64,000 nucleotides of DNA from Anodontia alba (GCA_964016985.1 OZ024833.1:64196687-64260686), one strand, 5' to 3'; positions 44,813-55,606 are shown, numbered from the stretch's first letter. Notes: a model not told the origin generated them from the sequence alone. Program-made: numbers and translations.

Positions 44813-45104
44813 GTAAGTAATATGAGGTTCCAGAAGTTCGGTTTATGGTGCTTATGACTCATACGAAGAGTGAATTCAAAACTTATATAAATTTAAATAA
44901 TATTTTTTTTCCATGATATAAAAATGTGGATACCATAGCTCTAGATAAGAATGATATCAAGTAAATATTTCTTTTATTATTTCTTCACAAAACAGGCGCT
45001 TCTAATGAGAACCCACAATATATGTTTGGTGTAAATATAAGACAATTATCAGTACTTTGACGTTGAAAAATGCCTGATCTAGAGCTATGGATACTATTAT
45101 ATAG

Positions 45105-45225
45105 ATATTACATTCCTGAGAGGGCGATAGTGAAAAATGTCATCCTGAGGAATATGATCACCGACGTAATAATATATTCCGAAGGATTACATGTTTTGCT
45201 ATCGCCCTCTCAGGAATGTTATATT
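45105..45225. repeat. Long imperfect hairpin
   Basis: ATTCCTGAGAGGGCGATAGT ... GCTATCGCCCTCTCAGGAAT perfect outer arms of ~22 bp and a weaker interior. One-off in this window. Confidence 0.65.
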
Positions 45226-45469
45226 TATTTTATTATATCGAACTTTCACACCCGGTTCCCTTTTTACATAAAGTAAATTCACAAACACTCAAAATTGATA
45301 AACATTATAAGACAAAATCTGATAGTAACAAGAAACACATGTAGAAACGTGACTTCAGACTCAACAGTCATTAACCACAACCAATATACCACATCGCAAT
45401 AATCCTTAGTATTAGACCCAGATCTGAAGCAGTCTGGTCACGGTCTACATTGCTAGCCATCCAGTCTAA

Positions 45470-45679
45470 TTTTAGCACTGTCGCTGAAATTCCAAATTTG
45501 TAGGAATTTACAGTGCTTGTTTTGACACTGGTTTCTAATTTGCATCTGATGGATGAAAAGAACATTCTTAGATTGTCATTTAAATCCAGTTTGTGGTACT
45601 CTTCAAACCGAGAGCTCAAATACTCCCTGAATGCGGCCACGCTCCTTTTCATCGCTGGGTCTTCACTGGCTGCACTCAC
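45470..45679 (-). pseudogene. Crypton/DUF3504-like N-terminal fragment, antisense
   Basis: The minus strand reads KRSVAAFREYLSSRFEEYHK, LNDNLRMFFSSIRCK, then KTSTVNSYKFGISATV. The pattern L-x-x-x-L-x-x-F-F-x-x-x-R ... T-x-x-x-Y-x-x-x-I is that of the SAM-like N-terminal part of Crypton tyrosine recombinases and derived ZMYM/KCTD1-type genes. No catalytic RHRY part follows. It sits in intron 7 of copy 2 and is missing from copy 1. It could instead be an exon of an unknown antisense gene; a splice acceptor-like AG precedes it. Confidence 0.4.
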
Positions 45680-45799
45680 TCAGCAATATTTGACACAGGT
45701 AGTAAAGTGGGTAGGTTTACATTTTAGAAGTGGGATGAGGAGCGAAGGTGTATCCAATATTTAGCGTAAATACGTTAGTTTTCCATGTAGGAAAAATAT

Positions 45800-46290
45800 A
45801 ACCTTGTCAGGTGACCTGAGGTTTCTGGTTCCTAGCTGTATTACTTGAAAGCGTAAACTGAAACCAGATGTCATAGGACACTGGACATCTACGAGTATAG
45901 TATTTTATTCTTAAGCCGACCAAAGATTCGTTTGTTTTTTGATTTTGGCTTAATGTCGCTTTCAACAATCTGTCAGTCATATCGCGACGGTGTCAGGATA
46001 TGGCAGGGAGCTCAATGCTCACTTTTAGAGTGCTGCCTCACTAAAAAATCACGCCCCAGACACTTTGACATGATATTCCACCCAGTCACATATTATACTG
46101 ACATTGAGCTGATCAGTTCTAGTTCTCTACTTTCTTAATGCTGAGCGCCAAGTGAAACAGCAGCTGGTACCATTTTAAAAGTTTTTGGTATGACCCGGCC
46201 GGGGATCGAACCCGCAACCTCTCGGTCACAAAGCGGACGCTCTATCACTGAGCCACTGAGAAGTTGTTACCATAGGAGCAGGATTATCCG
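45800..46290 (+). pseudogene. Broken duplicate of the exon 8 region, split by a SINE
   Basis: The intron end GGTTTCTGGTTCCTAGCTG ... ATTTTATTCTTAA and the first bases of exon 8 (ACCAAAG) occur at 45800-45925, and the exon goes on as GAAGTTGTTACCATAGGAGC AGGATTAT at about 46259-46288. The same intron end then recurs before the true exon 8 (46295-46405). So exon 8 start was duplicated and the upstream copy was later hit by a SINE. Confidence 0.7.
45926..46258 (-). mobile_element. tRNA-derived SINE inside a duplicate exon
   Basis: Minus strand: CTCAGTGGCTCAGTGATAGA GCG (A box), TTGCGGGTTCGATCCCCGG (B box), a ~250-bp body, and a 3' end GTTGAAAGCGACATTAAGCC AAAATCAAAAAAC, a tail type common in bivalve SINEs. 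Confidence 0.75.
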
Positions 46291-46405
46291 GTGACCTAAG
46301 GTTTCTGGTTCCTAGCTTATTACGTCAAATTGTAAATTGAAACCAAATGTGACAGGACAATGGACAGGGTTATATTCATACTTATATAATTTTATTCTTA
46401 AACAG

Positions 46406-46532
46406 ACCAAAGAAGTTGTCACCACAGGAGTAGGGTTTATAAAAGACATGCATGATAAAAAAGGACTGAGTGGTGACAGGAGAGTGATAGAGGAAGAAAG
46501 TGCCGCTGATCTATTAGATACAGAACTTGTTG
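46406..46532 (+). CDS. Copy 2 exon 8
   Basis: It encodes TKEVVTTGVGFIKDMHDKKG and an acidic end, ESAADLLDTELV (residues 315-356), donor GTAAGT. About 500 bp upstream is a broken second copy of the start of this exon, cut by a SINE, so this exon was once partly duplicated and only this one looks usable. Confidence 0.8.
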
Positions 46533-46611
46533 GTAAGTCATTATTCCATAACACCTACATTTAGACTTAACAAGAAATGTCTTGATAAAGGACAGCTACT
46601 GATAGTACCAG

Positions 46612-46612
<1 letters not shown>

Positions 46613-46699
<87 letters not shown>
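46613..46699 (+). repeat. (TG)n microsatellite
   Basis: About 43 TG units, 80 bp after exon 8 of copy 2; copy 1 has (TA)n at the equivalent place. Confidence 0.97.
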
Positions 46700-46701
<2 letters not shown>

Positions 46702-46739
46702 GAATTTGTTTTCTGGAAGAGATCTGATTTTCTATAATT

Positions 46740-46964
46740 GAGCCAGCGCACGACAAAACTACAATAAGACTTGTGCGAGCAGCGAAGACTCAGATCAACT
46801 TGCGCATCCGCGCAGTCTGATTAGAGTCTTCACCGATCGCATGTGCCTTATGCAGCCTCTAGGCTGTCCAAAGAGGGATAAACGAGAACCCTTGTCATAC
46901 TTGCTGATCTGAGTCTTTGCTGGTCACACAGGTCTTTTTGTAGTTTTTTGTCGTGCGCTGGCTC
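46740..46964. mobile_element. GAGCCAGCGCACGACAAAAC MITE, copy b
   Basis: Ends GAGCCAGCGCACGACAAAAC and TTTTGTCGTGCGCTGGCTC, inverted. Confidence 0.75.
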
Positions 46965-47159
46965 AAATGTTTTGAAAAAAGGACAGCTACTGATGGTACC
47001 AGAGCCTGTGTTTTGTTGTTCTTCTTTTCTGAAAGAGATCTGATTTTCTATACGTAAGCCGGTGGTAAGGCACGATTTAATCCAGATTATGGTTTAAACG
47101 TTAGAGTGACATAACAAATATCGGCTATGATGGCTAGTATGTTTACAAATCGTAAAACA

Positions 47160-47265
47160 TATATAAAAAAAAGTTTAAGAAAAACACACAGGGGTCGAAC
47201 CCACAACCTTCTACTTAGAGAGCGGCTGTGCAACCATTACTACACAGAGAAAGTTAGAGTTTTTA
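47160..47265 (-). mobile_element. tRNA-like SINE head, minus strand
   Basis: TCTGTGTAGTAATGGTTGCA CAG and AGGTTGTGGGTTCGACCCCT on the minus strand. Acceptor stem not formed. Confidence 0.5.
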
Positions 47266-47515
47266 TCTTCCTTGCTGAGCTCTCTTCGGGAGCCTAACCG
47301 TTTACTTATATAAATTATTTTTACAATATTTTGCTCTTTAATATACATTTCCAATAACAAGGGGGACAAATACAAAATTTTTGGGCTAGGGTAATTCTAC
47401 CATTGCGTTAAGAAGTCTATGTAAGGTGTACCTCCATGTTCCACCATAATAAATTATAAGAACAGGACTAAGCGGTGGTTACTTTATTAGGTGGATTTTC
47501 AGAATTAAGCACTTT

Positions 47516-47897
47516 CATCACGAAAACATGCTTATATAATTTTGACCCCCTTAACCCCACTTTTATATCGTAAAACTGGGGTTTACAGGGTTATACATTT
47601 TTTTTCTTATTTCTGCTCAAAAAACATAGATTGTGGGTACTCGGTAGAACCGCCTCAGTTTTATATTGTAAAACTGGGGTTTACAGGTGTATACATTATT
47701 TTTCTTATTTCTGCTCAAAACATAGATTGTGGGTACTCGTTAGAACCGCCTCATCGAGGCGGTTCTTACGAGTACCCTCAATCTATGTTTTGAGCATACA
47801 TGTAAATATAAAAATATCAGATTTTTTTTTATCTGAAAATTTTCATTTTTTGGTGGTAGAATTTTCAGCATATTTGAATAGGCGTGTTTTCGTAATG
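47516..47897. mobile_element. TTACGAAAACACGCC hairpin MITE, copy j, with internal duplication
   Basis: The left arm (GTAAAACTGGGGTTTACAGG to AACCGCCTCA) occurs twice, at 47571-47657 and 47663-47752. Confidence 0.75.
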
Positions 47898-48433
47898 TTC
47901 AACCCGCTTTTCAGAGTGTGCATCGTTTATTTCTAAGAACCTTTTGTTTGCTACATAAATAACCAAATTTTTTATTTTCTCGTAATATATGGCGAAAATA
48001 ACTCATTAGAAGTGGATGCTAATTCTTGCCTTTTAGAGTAGACCTATTTTTCAGAAGGGAACAGGACGCAAACAGAAAATAACATAATTTGTATTCCTTG
48101 AAAAAAATGTATCTCATGGCAGCTGGTGTTAGAGCCGTGTGGCGGCCGTAGAACGTCTCCCCGTACTTCACCCTATTGCAAATTATATTTTCATTTCTTT
48201 TGGGATCATTGTGATCATTGGGCGCATTGTGTTCTTTGAAATTGGAGTTCTTCTCATGTATACACTGGAGGGTGTTGCAAACTTTATTACTGCTTATGAA
48301 GAGTCTCAATAAAACCGAGACTCCCAATTTCTATCTGTAATGTGTTCTTTGTTTCCAAAAGCAATCTTAAAGACTTTTATTAATTTCAAGTTTATAGTCC
48401 ACTTAATCAGATTGATCATATGATATTTTTCAG

Positions 48434-48517
48434 ACGCAACAAAGCTCGAGAACGTCTATGTTAGAGTGATGCAAAACCATGCTAAGGAAGCAAAGACTGA
48501 TTTAAAACTGAAATCAG
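48434..48517 (+). CDS. Copy 2 exon 9
   Basis: 84 nt, acceptor ATTTTTCAG, donor GTAAGC. It encodes ATKLENVYVRVMQNHAKEAK and TDLKLKS (residues 358-384). It is highly conserved with copy 1. Confidence 0.8.
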
Positions 48518-48697
48518 GTAAGCGGACGACTTTCTTGCCATGGCAAGTCATTTCATTAATGACATTACATGAAATGCCGTCTTTTCCTTTATGATATTGT
48601 TGCGGTTATATACATGTTTGTAATGAGACTTAACTTACATATATGACTGAAAATCATAATAATTTCTTGTCATCTGACAAACCGGTGTTTGCTTAAT

Positions 48698-48741
48698 ATA
48701 ATAATAATAATAATAACAATAATAATAATAATAATAATAAC
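48698..48741 (+). repeat. (ATA)n microsatellite
   Basis: In intron 9 of copy 2 at the same place as the (ATA)n of copy 1 (23485). Confidence 0.9.
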
Positions 48742-48820
48742 AAGGGCGAATCCAGGAGGATTTCTGAAAGGGCTCGATTTAATCATGCTGTACTTACTCT
48801 ACGTATTCGGAAAGACAGGC

Positions 48821-48893
48821 CTGAGCAAACAGAGAAGACCCAGATCAGACGCCCGCAGAACGCGGTATCTGATCAGGGTCTACACTGTTTGCC
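48821..48893. repeat. CAGTGTAGACC hairpin family copy
   Basis: AGACCCAGATCAGACGCCCG / TATCTGATCAGGGTCTACAC. Confidence 0.65.
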
Positions 48894-49516
48894 ACTCACA
48901 CAGCAATTTTACACACATTCACAAGTAGTAAAATGGACGTTGAAGAGAAGTTTAAAGAAATGTGTCCCAAATTTATCAAATTTATCCAAAATTTCCCATG
49001 AAAATGAAATTTTGAGTGAAATGGGGTGGGATCGACTGGACACCACACCCCCACCCCGAACCCCCTCTGAATCCACCCCTGAATAAACTTCGCCAAAAGA
49101 AAAAAAGGCTCGTCCAACATGACAAGCGTCAGTTTTTAAAAGGTACCGTATTCAACCGAAACGGACATTTTATTTCTACCATATTTGTATTTAACTTTCG
49201 GTGCCAAATATCAGACTACATTTTTCGTGTGAAAAAAAAGCGTACATGTATCTTCGGACATGCGCGCGTCTGATCACAATCTTCACTGGACACAGTAAGG
49301 ATAACCAAGCGCAGTCTGATCACAATCTTCACTGGACGCAGTAAGGATAGCCAAGCGCAGTCTGATTAAAATCTTGACGCAGTAAGGATAGCCAAGGATG
49401 CAAAGTTTCTTCATGCGGACAATGAAGACACGGATTTCAGTCTTCGTTGGGTGAACATGTCTAAAGGCAAGTTTTTTTCACGTTTTTTACGGCTCAAATT
49501 TTGTTCTCCCTAACAG

Positions 49517-49719
49517 GTCAAATTGTGAAACAAAAACTATGTTCAGAAGATGGTCAAACAGGATTTGGGTGGACAAGGTCAATCGTTGGTATGAAGAAAT
49601 GGGGATTCTACCAGACAAATGTCACCCAGTTTCACCACAGCCCGAAGAAAGCTTGCAGTTCAAGAAAACCAAGAGAGGTTGAAAAAACAGCAATCAGACA
49701 AGAGAATACCTTCTACTGA
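49517..49719 (+). CDS. Copy 2 terminal exon 10
   Basis: It encodes QIVKQKLCSEDGQTGFGWTR and a basic tail ending ENTFY, then TGA (residues 386-451). The acceptor CTCCCTAACAG matches copy 1. A second frame is open to a TGA at 49680-49682, the same distance from the acceptor as in copy 1; the spliced frame is preferred on phase and silent-change grounds. It is shorter than copy 1 at the C terminus. Confidence 0.6.
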
Positions 49720-49740
49720 AATAGTATCAGATCATCAAAT

Positions 49741-49855
49741 AGTGACATGTTAAATTTAGTTGAAATTTTATCATGGCAGAGACATGTTAAATTTAGTTGA
49801 AATTTTATAATAGCAGAGACATGTTAAATCAAGATGAAATTGCATCATAGCAAAT
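49741..49855 (+). repeat. ~40-bp tandem repeat after stop codon of copy 2
   Basis: Three units of ACATGTTAAATTTAGTTGAA ATTTTATCATGGCAGAG; counterpart of 27324-27432. Confidence 0.75.
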
Positions 49856-50034
49856 AATTCCTCCAAAACGAAACTAACCTAATGACATATGTGATCAGCG
49901 TGCGACCAGTGTATTTTAGGGCAATATTTGGGTCGTGCCATGAGAAAAGAGCATTACTGCTTACGGCGGACAATGGTCCAATCGGACTGCGCATGCGCAG
50001 TCCGATCAGGGCCTTCGTTATACAGTTATACACT

Positions 50035-50175
50035 GTCTGTATGTTGTGGGTACACATTAGAAACGCCTCAGCGATAATATTTTGGCATGAAAACATGTTG
50101 TGGATTCTCCTTGGGACCGTCTCTGAGGTGCTTCTAATGATTACCCACTACATGTTTTCGTGTAGAAATAAGAAA
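50035..50175. repeat. Nested TTAGAAnCGCCTC hairpin
   Basis: The outer arms are split by an inner copy of the same hairpin type. Confidence 0.5.
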
Positions 50176-51224
50176 GATAACAGTATTTTTGTAGGTGAGG
50201 GTAGGGGTGGGATGAAAAGCTTATCTGGAGCTATGTGCAGGGCGATCAGTGCCGGTCACGTACGTCATAAGTTCAGTTTCTATTTGGAGTGTCAAATTAT
50301 AATAGGGGCCACGTTAGGCGGAAATGGGTCCGCGGGACAAAGGTCAGTGAGGATTTTATTGTCGGTCGATATATCCTAGAGTACTGAACAATTCTGGAAG
50401 GAAATAGTGAAAATCATGATCAGACTTTTAGTATACGCAGGCTGACTTGGGCCTTCGCTGTCCGCACATGTGCAAAAGACACTTTTAGCATGGCGCCTGC
50501 TGTACTTTAGGTTAATGTTTCTTATTTCAAATAATAATATTTATCTATGTATCTTTTTTTTCATGAAAATATACAGTCTAGGATCACCGCTTTGTCCAGA
50601 AACATTTCGAAATTTCCTTACTCTCGCCTCTGTGAGATGTTCTAATATGGGCTGCGTTATGCAAAACTTGTCTTCAGACATAATCGGGCAGCTAAGGCCC
50701 AGATCAGTATGTGCATCCGCGCAGTCTGATCAGGACCTTCACTGTTCGCTAACAGTATCATTGGATACTACAGAATGTATGAATGGCGAGCAAATGACAG
50801 GATGAGACTTTGTGCATGCGCGGAATGAATCTTAATCTGTGCGTTTTGCGCATATTCGAAGACACCTTTTCGCTTGGCGCGACCCCTTTGATCCTGAAAC
50901 GTATGTCTTTTATGAAGATAAGACAGTATTTTTTCTTAATGTTGGTCAATCCTTTTATATATGATTGTAAGTTGCTCCAATCTTGCAAAGCATGTTTGTT
51001 TGTTTCTATATAGCAGAAGCAAAATTTCAGAATTTCACGTTTTAAACCAGGTTTTTTTTTTTTTTTTTTTTTTTTTTCTTCGATGTGCTTGTTACTTTCG
51101 GAAGTCGTTTTTACTGCGCATACTGTCAGTTGGCCTGATTACCAAATCATCCTCATTTCACATATGATATGGTGAAAATACAAAGACGTACACAGCTCTG
51201 AATAAGAAGTTGTTTCTTTTTATT

Positions 51225-51325
51225 TCTCCCAAAAAATATATGTCATTGGGTACTCATTAGAAATGCCTCCGCGAGGCGCTTCTAATGAGTACCCATAACA
51301 TATATATGTTTTCGTGATGAAATAA
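51225..51325. repeat. TTAGAAGCGCCTC hairpin
   Basis: CATTAGAAATGCCTCCGCGA GGCGCTTCTAATG. Confidence 0.65.
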
Positions 51326-51794
51326 GAAATATATCAATATATTATGCTTAAATATTTCCTTTCCTAGAGCTATGGCTTAGAAGTAAATAGAATACAAAAG
51401 TGTGTTAAAGATTAGTTTGTTTGTTGTTGTTGTAAAATCCAGTCGGCTTAAATGTAAATAATCAAGGTGAGAAAATGTACCGTTGGGCATGCAACCAGCA
51501 AACACTCAAATCAACGTGCACACCCGCGTAATCTGATAAGCGTAATCGTTTTACGAGGACCAATCAGAATGCGCGTATGTGCAGTCTGGTTTAAGTGTTC
51601 ACTGTGCACATGTCTGGAGGCACATTTTCTCGCACTGTGATTCACATATAAGCCGACTGGGAGGTACACTCTCTCAGGTTTGACTCGTGCATTGGTATGT
51701 ATAAAAAATACCGTTTTCTTTGTAATAAAAAATGGTAAAGCTAAAAAAATAAACAAATTTTATACTTTATTGACTAATGATTAATTTTTGCACC

Positions 51795-51900
51795 GGATCC
51801 AGCGAGATCATGACATTTATACAACCTCGCATCAACGTCGATGCAGCTTCATAACGTTGCATCGATGTTGATTCGACGATGCCTCAGCGTTGCATGCCTG
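51795..51900. repeat. ACGTCGATGCAACGT palindrome
   Basis: Homologous to 28985-29085. Confidence 0.6.
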
Positions 51901-52156
51901 CTGGTGAGTATATCAATGCCGGAGGAACAAATAAATGATCTACTCTGTGACATCACCAACAGTACCAAACTCAGCCACCTCATGACGAAACCAACAAAAT
52001 GGCATGTGCGCCAGCCGGGGTAACAAATGAATAATCTTCTCTCTGACATCATCCATAGTACCAAATTGAACCACCTAATAACGAAACCAACAAAATGGCA
52101 TGTGCGCCAGCCGGAGGAACAAATGAATCATCTTCTCTGTGACATCATCCATGGTA

Positions 52157-52469
52157 TTGATTGGTTATGTTCGGTGACAGAGGTTCTTCCAGCATGGTCA
52201 TTCTTACCCTCCCCACCACCACCCCATCCCCTCATGTAGTTTTTCTTGGAAGCAAATTATTTCCTTTAGGGTAGACTCTTTTTAAAAAGGGACGTAACGT
52301 AAAGTAAACAGGTAATCACACAAGTTGACTACCTTGTTAAAATGGCGGAAAAGATTCCAATGTATCCATTTGCTTCCAATAAAAACTACATGAGGGGATG
52401 GGGTGGTGGTGGGGAGGGTAAGAATGACCATGCTGGAAGACCCTCTGTCACCGAACATAACCAATCAAC
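52157..52469. repeat. Large inverted repeat, ~100-bp arms
   Basis: Left arm 52157-52256 and right arm 52366-52469 (ACATGAGGGGATGGGGTGGT, TGACCATGCTGGAAGA, GTCACCGAACATAACCAATC). Spacer ~110 bp holds an AAGGGAGACAA-type sequence. Copy 1 flank has only the right arm (29650-29750). Confidence 0.85.
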
Positions 52470-52959
52470 CAGTTTTACTCGCGCGAAACATCGCCCTTAA
52501 ATATCAGAACCCTTAACATTTTCAAAACGAATATTATTGAACACAATAAGAAAGTCCCTACCAACAAGCACAGCGAAACCGCTGTGCCATTACAGTTACG
52601 TGACAAACATAAGGTTGGAAATACTTTCCAAAGGATGCGTAGGAAGCAAGCACCCCATTCGAACGCACCTCAACTGCCACAACACACGAAATAAGACAAC
52701 CGAAGAATTCGGGTATGAGAGATGTCCACCGCATCGGGCTTCCGTGACTATGTAAAAAGAAGAGAAGCTAACACCTGCTACGAATACCGACCGTATTGCC
52801 CTTCAATACTGGGACACTTAAGTCCTTACCTAACTAATTCCAACATTTGAACAGGTCATTAAGTTTGAGCAATCGATTCTAAAAGGAATGTCCCTAGAGA
52901 ACATTCACAATACTAAACTAGAAGATCCCTAATGTCCCCGCTACAGCCAGTTTGGCGTT

Positions 52960-54400
52960 GTACATTTATCATTTGACTCTTTTCAGAGTCATGTGGACTT
53001 CATGCATAAACTCAACCTGTATTCTTACTATAGTGCTTATTTCCCAACATGACCTTGAAATCTGTAAGAGGATTTGCAGACACATGAAATCTACTATGAC
53101 ATGGTTATAAGGCAACATTATTAAATAAAATCAAGTGCATGTAATTCGATGCAATAAAATAAGCTGCACTATGCAACGTGATTATGGTAAATTTCTAAGT
53201 AAATGGAGGGTATGTAACTCTACCAATAAACCTGTGACCTTTATGCACATGCCCTGCCTATAATCTTACTTTGCTGCACGTTTCAAATCATTAGTTAACG
53301 CGAAAACTGTAGAAGACGTTGCGTAGACACAAAGCCTATTATGCCATGTGTCTAAGGCATAATTTCTAAGTAAATCCAGCGTTAGGAACTCTAGCAACAA
53401 AACTTTGATCCGAGTTCTGTGATCTTTATGCACATGCCCAGCCTATATTTTACTTGTTTGCAGGTTTCAAATCATTAACTTGAAAACTGTAGGAGAAATA
53501 GCAGAGACACAAACCCTACTGTATCATGTGTTTAAGACAAAATTTCAAAGTAAATCCAGGGTACGTAACTCTACCATTGATAATTTGATCAAAGTTCTGT
53601 GTCCTTTTTGCATATGCTCAGTCTATATCCTTACTGTGGTGCAAGTTTTAACCATTACCTTGAAAACTGAAGGAGGTTACGGAGACACAAACCCAACTAT
53701 GTTATGTGTATAAGACAATTTTCTAGGTAAATCAAGGGTAAGTAACTCGACCAATAATAATTCGATTAAAGTTTTGAGACCTTAATTCACATGCTTATTA
53801 CATTTGCTTACTATGGTGCAAGTTTCGAATCATTACCTTGAAAACTGTAGGAGGAGTTGCGAAAACACGAACCCTACTATGCAATGTGAAGGGTCAGTAA
53901 CTCCACCAATAATAATTGTTTTAGAGTTCTTTGATCTTTATGCACATTCTATATCCTTACTATGGTGCAAGCTTCAAACTACCTTAAAAACCGAAGGAGA
54001 ATTTGCGGAGACACAAACACTACTATGCCATGTTTATAAGACAATTTTCTAGGTAAATCAAGGTTAAGTAACTCCACCAATAACAATTTGATTAAAGTTC
54101 TGTGACCTTTCTGCACATGCTCGATTTATATGTTTACTATGGTGCAAGTTCAGAACCATTACCTTGAAAACTGTCGGCGGAGTTGCGGAGACACGAACCC
54201 TAATATACCATGTGTATAGGCAAATTTCCTACGTAAATCAAGGGTAAGTAACTCCATCATTAATAATTCGATCAGAGTTCTGTGATCTTAATGCACATGC
54301 TCAGTCTATCCTTACTATGATGCCAATTTCAAACCATTACCTTGAAAACTGTAGGAGGAGTTGTAGGCACGAGCAGTACTATGAACTATGTGACGGACGG
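52960..54400 (+). repeat. Tandem array, ~176-bp monomer, about 8 copies
   Basis: Anchors GTAACTCTACCAATAATAAT recur at 53214, 53388, 53565, 53741, 53892, 54067 and 54247. One unit is ~25 bp shorter. Each unit has ACCATTACCTTGAAAACTGT AGGAGG. Confidence 0.9.
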
Positions 54401-54670
54401 ACATTCTAACGAATGGGTACTTTTGTGATTACCCAGAATAAGTTTGATACTTATGTCTCCCAATGTGACTATTTTATGCCCAACAAGTCGATTTTTAGCC
54501 ACACAATTGGAGATTTCTATGTATCTACGGAATAAATCCCATTTAAATACACATAATATAGGTACTCATTGTGTTTACGGACAGACTGGCAGACGGACAG
54601 ACACACGGACGTATGGCGGATGGTGAAACTATATGCCCTCATCCACTTTGTGGCGGGGACATAAAAAAAA
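54400..54670. mobile_element. End of a second minisatellite-cored element
   Basis: Immediately after the array: GACGGACGGACATTC, later ACGGACAGACTGGCAGACGG and CTATATGCCCTCATCCACTT TGTGGCGGGGACATAAAA. Same general build as the 937-5026 element (tandem core plus GAC-rich tract and GC hairpin). Confidence 0.45.
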
Positions 54671-54924
54671 AGTTGAAGTGTCTGGTCTTCAGGCCCAGAC
54701 TAGCTAGTTTCGGCCATTTAGTCCTCATCAGTGACTCTCATATATATCCCGGAATGGACTCAATGACCACAATACCCAGACAATTCGTATGATTACAATA
54801 TACTGAAGTACATAGAGACGTTTCGCGGCCGCCACATGTCACTAACACCAACTGTAATGAAGATATAGAGCATATGTACTCTTTTGCTGTGAAGACCATA
54901 AATATTGTCATTGAGTGTAATGAA

Positions 54925-54982
54925 AACATCAGTATTTTCACGAGTGCAAAGCACGAGTGAAAATTTGAATGTTTTCATTACC
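54925..54982. repeat. Hairpin, ~28-bp arms
   Basis: GTAATGAAAACATCAGTATT TTCACGAGTG / CACGAGTGAAAATTTGAATG TTTTCATTAC. Confidence 0.7.
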
Positions 54983-55377
54983 CGAGATAAAACAATTTTA
55001 TGGTTTTCACTGAAAAAGAGTAAATTTTCTTTTTATTTTATTGTATGCCAATGTGCGTTTCTGACGTCATAAATAACGTCACCAAACAAAACATGAACGT
55101 CATGGCGTCGACGCTCAGTGCTTAACATGTGAAACGCTGGAGAGACAAAAAAAAAAAATAAATAAATAAATAAAATAAAAAAATAAAATAAAAAAAAATC
55201 GGCAAATTGAAATAATTTTGATACCAAAATGTTCCTTACATTTTAACTAAGAAAATGCATACTAACACCTGATACTCTAGTTAAGAAACAAAGAAGTTAG
55301 CAGTGTTCAAAAATCTTAAGTGGAGGTAAGATCCACATCTGAAACTATGAAGAAAACCGAAGTCGCCAAAAGCGAGG

Positions 55378-55472
55378 AGTGAAAATATAAATCGTATCAG
55401 TCACTAGTGAAATGATACGATATCATTTCACTAGTGATTGATACAATGTACCACTTTTATTTTCACTAGATA
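55378..55472. repeat. Hairpin around a CACTAGTGAAATGATACGATATCATTTCACTAGTG core
   Basis: Perfect central palindrome of ~34 bp with looser AGTGAAAATA outer arms. Confidence 0.7.
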
Positions 55473-55606
55473 TACACTGGTTTCACCGCTAACAATAAAA
55501 TAAAAAGAGATTCTGAAAAAAAAAACAACAAAAAAACAATGACCCTTGAAAGCAATGAACAAACTCCATTGTACGACCTGTCAACGTTCTAAAACTGCTG
55601 GATGTG

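Larger units (their letters stand above)
34271..49719 (+). other. Gene copy 2 (complete, 10 exons, 451 aa)
   Basis: Locus entry for the complete family member. Exons are 34271-34323, 36020-36138, 37735-37939, 39046-39151, 40071-40331, 42529-42632, 44719-44812, 46406-46532, 48434-48517 and 49517-49719. Together they are 1356 nt, exactly 452 codons including the stop. Intron phases in order are 2,1,2,0,0,2,0,1,1. The protein starts MDFVTIPL. It has an amphipathic N-terminal part (about 18-80), an Asn/Arg-rich linker (about 83-107), helical segments (127-161) and a coiled Lys/Glu region (162-282), then a shorter region with FFPKI near 314, and ends in a basic Trp/Phe-rich tail (386-451). No signal peptide or transmembrane helix is seen, so a cytosolic or nuclear protein is inferred. 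The spacing of charged helices recalls BAR domains, but no diagnostic motif proves it. Confidence 0.75.
49517..52790 (+). repeat. Exon 10 and 3' flank of copy 2, shared with copy 1
   Basis: Counterpart of 27110-30020, slightly longer. It carries an extra hairpin nest at 50040-50175 and a full inverted repeat at 52157-52469, of which copy 1 has one arm only. Confidence 0.7.

Noticed and set aside
46191..46265. tRNA gene on the minus strand
   Set aside because: A and B boxes and a plausible anticodon arm are present, but the acceptor stem does not pair and a SINE body follows. Same for 14862-14930, 31696-31770 and 61981-62050.
46527..46756. Cys-Val and Thr-His repeat ORFs
   Set aside because: Translation of a (TG)n microsatellite.
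48019..48327. 102-aa minus-strand ORF in intron 8 of copy 2
   Set aside because: Partly overlaps a hairpin element, no recognisable motif, no counterpart in copy 1. Kept only as unrecognised sequence.
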